From Massilia putida (lineage in GTDB: Bacteria; Pseudomonadota; Gammaproteobacteria; Burkholderiales; Burkholderiaceae_D): DNA of 64,000 bases. The stretch is from the NCBI RefSeq assembly GCF_001941825.1, contig NZ_CP019038.1, forward strand, positions 3,286,001-3,350,000. The letters are read 5' to 3'. The position numbers and the translations under genes are program-made. Of the stretch, positions 59,475 to 64,000 are shown piece by piece; the stretch's first letter is position 1, and every line of letters begins with the position of its first letter. The notes beneath the pieces are model-generated. The model did not search any database. It was not told where the DNA came from and saw nothing but the letters and a program-made list of their open reading frames with translations.

Positions 59475-59636
59475 GGTTTAGCTCCATAGGAATAAAGAAA
59501 CCTTTCCGGGTCTCACACCTGCTGCGCGCGCATGCGCCTGGCCTCGCGCGACAGGCGCGTCAGCCATGCACATCTTTCGTTCGACATGCGGCGCGGCCGC
59601 GGGTTGCGGCCGCGCGCTCAGGTGTTGAGCTCCCTC

Positions 59637-61085
59637 TTAATCAAATTCCCCGACGCGAACGATCTTCAATGCGTTCGTACCGCCGACCTGGCCCATCGGC
59701 TCGCCCCACGTGACGACGATCATGTCGCCCTTCTTGACGATGCCGTTGGCCACCATCAGGTCTTCCGCCTGTTTCAGGACGGCGGCGCTGTCGCCGCGCT
59801 GAGTCAGGTGGTACGCATGCACGTTACGATACAGCGATACCTTGCGCTGGGTGGTGACGCTTGGCGTCAGGGCATAAATCGGGGTGTCGACGTGGTGACG
59901 GCTCATCCACAGCGCGGTCGAACCGGATTCGGTCAGCGCCACGATCGCCTTCACGCGCAGGTGGTGCGCGGTGAACAGGGCGCCGTACGCGATCGACTGG
60001 TCGATGCGGGTGAACTGCACGTTCAGGAAGTCGGCTTCGAGTTTGTTGTATTCGGAACGCTCCGCTTCGACGCAGATCGCGGACATCATCTCGACCGTCT
60101 CGACCGGCCACTTGCCGGCGGCGGTCTCGGCCGACGTCATCACGGCGTCGGTGCCGTCCAGCACGGCGTTCGCCACGTCCGACACTTCGGCGCGGGTCGG
60201 CACGGCGTTGACGATCATCGATTCCATCATCTGCGTGGCGGTGATGGCCAGCTTGTTGGAATCGCGCGCCATGCGGATCATGCGCTTCTGCAGCGCCGGC
60301 ACGGCCGCGTTGCCCACTTCGACGGCGAGGTCGCCGCGGGCGACCATGATGCCGTCGGAGGCGTCCAGGATTTCCTGCAGCACCGGAATCGCTTCCGCGC
60401 GCTCGATCTTCGCGATCATCATCGGCTTGTGGCCCGACGGCTCGCCGGCGATGTTCGCCAGCTGGCGCGCCATTTCCATGTCGGTCGCCGTCTTCGGGAA
60501 CGAGATCGCCAGATAATCGGCCTGGAAGGTCATCGCGGTCTTGATGTCTTCCATGTCCTTCGCGGTCAGCGCGGGCGCCGTCAGGCCGCCGCCCATGCGG
60601 TTGATGCCCTTGTTGTTGGACAGGTCGCCGCCCACCTTGACGATGGTGTGGATCTCGCTGCCGGCCACGCGCTCGACGATCAGCACGATCAGGCCGTCGT
60701 TCAGCAGCAGCGTGTCGCCCGGGCGGACGTCGTTCGGCAGGGCCTTGTAGTCGAGGCCGACGCGCTCCTGGTTACCCAGCTCGCCGTTCTCGCCCCAGCG
60801 GGCGTCGAGAATGAAACGGTCACCATTGTTCAGCAGGATCTTGCCTTCTTCGAACTTGCCGACGCGGATTTTCGGACCCTGCATGTCGGCCATGATCGCC
60901 ACTTCGCGACCGCACTCGGCGGCGGCGCGACGCACCAGGTTGGCGCGGTCGATGTGGTCCTGGGCGCGGCCGTGCGAAAAGTTCAAACGCACGATGTCCA
61001 CGCCTGCACGGATCATGCGGACGAGCGTATCGAAGTCGGAGGAAGCGGGGCCGATGGTTGCGACGATCTTGGTACCACGAGACAT
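59637..61085 (-). CDS. pyk: Pyruvate kinase
   Basis: 482 residues from the ATG at 61085. TKIVATIGPASS, RLNFSHG, DMQGPKIRVG, MIAKIERAEAI with the catalytic Lys, MVARGDLAVEVG and the APTRAEVSDVANAVLDGTDAVMTSAETAAGKWP region. Makes ATP and pyruvate from PEP. It lies 57 bp downstream of pgk. Confidence 0.96.
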   Translation of the reverse strand: MSRGTKIVATIGPASSDFDTLVRMIRAGVDIVRLNFSHGRAQDHIDRANLVRRAAAECGREVAIMADMQGPKIRVGKFEEGKILLNNGDRFILDARWGENGELGNQERVGLDYKALPNDVRPGDTLLLNDGLIVLIVERVAGSEIHTIVKVGGDLSNNKGINRMGGGLTAPALTAKDMEDIKTAMTFQADYLAISFPKTATDMEMARQLANIAGEPSGHKPMMIAKIERAEAIPVLQEILDASDGIMVARGDLAVEVGNAAVPALQKRMIRMARDSNKLAITATQMMESMIVNAVPTRAEVSDVANAVLDGTDAVMTSAETAAGKWPVETVEMMSAICVEAERSEYNKLEADFLNVQFTRIDQSIAYGALFTAHHLRVKAIVALTESGSTALWMSRHHVDTPIYALTPSVTTQRKVSLYRNVHAYHLTQRGDSAAVLKQAEDLMVANGIVKKGDMIVVTWGEPMGQVGGTNALKIVRVGEFD

Positions 61086-61143
61086 TGATCTATCCTTGAA
61101 GTGAAAAGCGCAGCCCGTGGACTGCGCTGGTGACCGTGAGGTG

Positions 61144-62349
61144 TTATTTCGCAGCGCTACGCTGCAGCAGGATCTCCACAGCCGGCAGCGTCTTACCTTC
61201 GAGGAACTCGAGGAAGGCGCCGCCGCCGGTCGAGATATAGCCGATCTGGTCGGCAATATTGTATTTTGCGATCGCGGCCAGGGTGTCGCCGCCGCCGGCG
61301 ATCGAGAAGGCCTTCGAGGCGGCGATGGCCGCGGCCAGGGTCTTCGTGCCTTCCGCGAACTGGTCGAACTCGAACACGCCGACCGGGCCGTTCCACACGA
61401 TGGTGCCGGCCTTGCCGATCTGCTCGGCCAGCTGGGCCGCGGTCTTCGGGCCGATGTCGAGGATCATGTCGTCGTCGGCCACATCCTTGACGTCCTTGAT
61501 GGTCGCGGCGGCCGTCGGCGAGAATTCCTTCGCGCACACGACGTCCACCGGGATCGGCACCGTCGCGCCACGGGCGGCCATCTTGTCGATGATGGATTTC
61601 GCCTCAAAGACGAGGTCCGCTTCCGCGAGCGATTTGCCGATGTTCAGGCCCACGGCCTTCATGAACGTGTTGGCGATGCCGCCGCCGACGATCAGGTTGT
61701 CGACCTTGTCGGCCAGGCTCTGCAGGATCGACAGCTTGGTCGACACCTTGGAACCGGCGACGATGGCCAGCAGCGGACGCTGCGGTGCGCCCAGCGCCTT
61801 GCCCAGCGCGTCCAGCTCGGCCGCCAGCAGCGGACCGGCGGCGACCACCGGCGCGAACTTCGCGATGCCGTGCGTGGTCGCTTCGGCGCGGTGCGCGGTG
61901 CCGAAGGCATCGTTCACATAGATGTCGCACAGCTTGGCCATCTTCTGGGCCAGCTCGTCCGAATTCTTCTTCTCGCCCTTGTTGACGCGGCAGTTTTCCA
62001 GCAACACGACCTGGCCCGGCGCGACATCGACGCCATCGACCCAGTTCTGCTTCAGCTCGACCGGCTGGCCGAGCAGCTCGGACAGGCGCTTGGCGACCGG
62101 CGCCAGGCTGTCTTCCGGCTTGAACTCGCCTTCGGTCGGGCGGCCCAGGTGCGACGTGACCATCACGGCCGCACCCGCATCAAGCGCAGCGCGGATCGCG
62201 GGAACCGAAGCGCGCACGCGCGTGTCTTCTGTAATGTTGCCGGCGTCGTCCTGAGGAACGTTCAGGTCCGCGCGGATGAAGACGCGCTTAGCCTTAAGCG
62301 CGCCTTGGTCGATCAGGTCTTGCAAGCGGGTGAAATTGAGAACGGCCAT
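61144..62349 (-). CDS. pgk: Phosphoglycerate kinase
   Basis: 401 residues from the ATG at 62349; a GTG two codons earlier is possible. [57 protein letters not shown], and the ATP loop [11 protein letters not shown] near the end. Transfers phosphate from 1,3-bisphosphoglycerate to ADP. First gene of the glycolytic run pgk-pyk-fba. Confidence 0.96.
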   Translation of the reverse strand: MAVLNFTRLQDLIDQGALKAKRVFIRADLNVPQDDAGNITEDTRVRASVPAIRAALDAGAAVMVTSHLGRPTEGEFKPEDSLAPVAKRLSELLGQPVELKQNWVDGVDVAPGQVVLLENCRVNKGEKKNSDELAQKMAKLCDIYVNDAFGTAHRAEATTHGIAKFAPVVAAGPLLAAELDALGKALGAPQRPLLAIVAGSKVSTKLSILQSLADKVDNLIVGGGIANTFMKAVGLNIGKSLAEADLVFEAKSIIDKMAARGATVPIPVDVVCAKEFSPTAAATIKDVKDVADDDMILDIGPKTAAQLAEQIGKAGTIVWNGPVGVFEFDQFAEGTKTLAAAIAASKAFSIAGGGDTLAAIAKYNIADQIGYISTGGGAFLEFLEGKTLPAVEILLQRSAAK

Positions 62350-62389
62350 TGTCACAGTCGGTGGAATGTTTAAAAAACGCTATTTTACC

Positions 62390-62734
62390 TTAGAGGCCGT
62401 TGTGGAAAACATCAGAAACGCGCAGGACAGTGAATACCAGCATGCCGACTACGATGGTTTGCAACATGTTCCGCCGCCACAGGTAATAGGCCAGCGCAAC
62501 GATACCGGCCAACAATTTCGGGTTCGTGACGGCCAGCTGGATGTCGCCTTGCGGTCCCAGCATGAAGTCCGGAGCGACGATCGCGGCCAGCGCGCAGGCC
62601 GGCGCAAAGCGCAGCATTTCCTGCACGCGCCGGGGAATCGTCACGCGGTGGCCCACCATCCACAAGGCGCTGCGGGTGCTGGCCGTGGCCACGCCCAGCA
62701 CGGCGATGACGGTCCAGATGTCCCAGTCAGCCAT
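62390..62734 (-). CDS. azlD: AzlD-family branched-chain amino acid exporter subunit
   Basis: 114 residues from the ATG at 62734 (MADWDIWTVIAVLGVATASTRS), which overlaps the azlC stop by 8 bp. Four hydrophobic segments and the PRRVQEMLRFAPACALAAIVAPDF stretch typical of AzlD. Works as a pair with AzlC in the inner membrane. Confidence 0.9.
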   Translation of the reverse strand: MADWDIWTVIAVLGVATASTRSALWMVGHRVTIPRRVQEMLRFAPACALAAIVAPDFMLGPQGDIQLAVTNPKLLAGIVALAYYLWRRNMLQTIVVGMLVFTVLRVSDVFHNGL

Positions 62735-63482
62735 GGCCCACCTTGCGGCGTCCGCGCGTTTCCTCGACGACGATGGCGGTAACCATGCCGACCAGCACCG
62801 CGACCAGCAAGCCGAGCTTGTATGGCAAACCATGCGCCAGCACCGACACGATGCTCGCCACGAGCACGCCGCACAGGGCGGCGCCGTTGATGATCAGGGG
62901 CACCAGGATGCACAGGATGGCGAGCGTGCCGGCAAACCCCAGCTGCCATTCGGTCGGGACGGCGCTGCCCAGGAAGATGCCGACGAACGTGCCGACCTGC
63001 CAGGCGACCCAGCTCGGATACAGCAAGCCCTTGAGGAACGACAGCTTGCCCCGTTCGGGCGCCGTCCGGGGGTAGCGCTGCAGGAAGAGCGCGGTCGTCA
63101 GGTCGCCGGAGATATGACCGAGATAAAAACGCTGGAACAGCGGCAGTTGCGAGAAATGGGGCGCGAGCAGCGCGGAGAAAATGACGAAACGCAGGTTGAC
63201 GACGAAGGCGGTGGCGAAGATGACCCCGACGGGCGCGCCGGCGGCGATCAGTGGCAGCGACGCCAGCTGGGCCGAGCCGGAATACACGACGAGGGTCATG
63301 GCGCTGGCCTGCAGCACGGTGAGGCCGCTCTTGACCATCGCGACCCCGACCACCATGCCCCACGCGCCGAGGCCGAACAGCGTCGGCAGGCCGACCTGGA
63401 AGCCTTCGCGCCAGGCCGCCGGGTCATGGCCGTCGACGTCGTTGCCACGTTCCATGCCCGGGTCCAGGCGTGCTCCGTTCAT
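62727..63482 (-). CDS. azlC: AzlC-family branched-chain amino acid exporter
   Basis: 251 residues from the ATG at 63482. Membrane protein with about seven segments; family stretches AWREGFQVGLPTLFGLGAWGMVVGVAMVKSGL, YSGSAQLASLPLIAAGAPVGVIFATAFVVNLRFVIFSALLAPHF. Exports leucine, isoleucine, valine or analogues together with AzlD (overlapping gene). Confidence 0.92.
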   Translation of the reverse strand: MNGARLDPGMERGNDVDGHDPAAWREGFQVGLPTLFGLGAWGMVVGVAMVKSGLTVLQASAMTLVVYSGSAQLASLPLIAAGAPVGVIFATAFVVNLRFVIFSALLAPHFSQLPLFQRFYLGHISGDLTTALFLQRYPRTAPERGKLSFLKGLLYPSWVAWQVGTFVGIFLGSAVPTEWQLGFAGTLAILCILVPLIINGAALCGVLVASIVSVLAHGLPYKLGLLVAVLVGMVTAIVVEETRGRRKVGHG

Positions 63483-63795
63483 GTCGCGTTCCTGCAACAA
63501 AAACGGAAAACAGGCATGGCGGACGGGCGACGTTCGGACATGAAACGATGTGGTGAAAAAGCGTGAAGATTTCCTTGCCGGAATTCTACTCAACAGTGTT
63601 AAGGCCGCTATTCTACCGGACCATTCCGGCAATCAGGTCGAATCCGTTAGAATCGTGGTTTTGGGAATGCCGAGATACCGGGCGAGCGACGCCGGAGCGC
63701 CATGGATAGCTAAGGTAAGTAAATACCGTGCGCATGGCAAGCCTGCACAGTCCGGTCCGGAATTCCCCTTGCCAAACTAGTTGACGGAGAAATCA
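63483..63795. other. Divergent promoter region azlC / zinc-finger gene
   Basis: About 310 bp. A 76-codon frame at 63550-63780 has no domain or good start and is not called. GGAG at 63786-63789 is the ribosome-binding site of the next gene. Confidence 0.45.
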
Positions 63796-63990
63796 ATGAA
63801 CGACAAGACCATCCCGGTCGTGGAACTGGAAGCGAAGGACCTGCCGGCTTATTGCCCGAACCCGGCCATGCCGCTGTGGTCGTCCCACCCGCGCGTCTTC
63901 CTGGATTTCGATCATGACGGCAATGCCAAGTGCCCGTACTGCGGCACCCAGTACCGCCTGAAGCCGGGCACGGTGCTGGCGCATCACTGA
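63796..63990 (+). CDS. Small zinc-finger protein (CHCC type)
   Basis: 64 residues; C20, H31, C46 and C49 in AYCPNP…SSHPRVFLDFD…CPYCG form the CHCC zinc-finger of the family related to the complex I accessory subunit NDUFS6. Bacterial members are small cytosolic proteins of unclear role. GGAG lies six bases before the ATG. Confidence 0.9.
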   Translation: MNDKTIPVVELEAKDLPAYCPNPAMPLWSSHPRVFLDFDHDGNAKCPYCGTQYRLKPGTVLAHH

Positions 63991-64000
63991 TTCCCTTCTA

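Noticed and set aside
63550..63780. A 76-codon ORF before the zinc-finger gene
   Set aside because: No recognisable content, no good start signal, and it occupies the probable promoter region of two divergent genes.

Overview
The window looks like chromosomal DNA of a high-GC betaproteobacterium of the Oxalobacteraceae, most likely Massilia or a close relative. That placement is an inference from the mix of gene families (pgk-pyk-fba followed by purC-purE-purK, an OmpW porin, MHYT and HD-GYP signalling proteins, a hemerythrin/PdxH protein) and from the intergenic repeats. No rRNA gene, tRNA gene or CRISPR array was seen.

Positions 1 to about 17,500 form an accessory, defence-type island. Parts of it, above all the Hachiman genes, are visibly richer in A+T than the rest. 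It holds an unknown gene (341-1234); a two-gene Hachiman anti-phage system (hamA/hamB, 1897-4913); another unknown gene (6101-7015); a 541-codon gene with a C-terminal PD-(D/E)xK nuclease signature, interrupted by two insertion sequences (IS21 family at 7791-10504 and IS256 family at 11254-12604, each with a target-site duplication, and precise removal of both restores one open frame); an Mrr-like restriction-endonuclease remnant with an in-frame TGA; an AlpA-type regulator; a methyltransferase-HNH fusion followed by a membrane-anchored DUF2726 protein; and an orphan VapB-like antitoxin. Four near-identical palindromes (TTCGTC-AT/GC-GACGAA) lie upstream of the fusion operon and upstream of the VapB-like gene. 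They suggest a shared operator and tie these genes into one candidate undescribed module.

From 17.6 kb on the content is ordinary chromosome: a periplasmic solute-binding protein; an MHYT hybrid histidine kinase overlapping an HD-GYP response regulator; a GDP-D-rhamnose and glycosyltransferase operon (gmd, rmd, two GT4 enzymes); malic enzyme; thiL; a YfiR / hybrid kinase / REC-PAS-GGDEF-EAL-REC operon for cyclic-di-GMP control; pncC, a metallophosphoesterase and an M16 peptidase; and an ArsR/CzrA-type repressor with its operator and a zinc-type CDF exporter.

The last third carries cysK, an FKBP isomerase, tcdA, a hemerythrin-PdxH fusion, cfa, msrA, a flavin reductase, glutaryl-CoA dehydrogenase, ompW, two secreted lipoprotein hydrolases, tsaC-purK-purE-purC, the lower-glycolysis genes fba, pyk and pgk, azlCD and a small zinc-finger protein. 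Intergenic gaps carry bidirectional terminators and several repeat types, including a short element with 17-bp terminal inverted repeats present twice and a REPIN-like pair upstream of purC.
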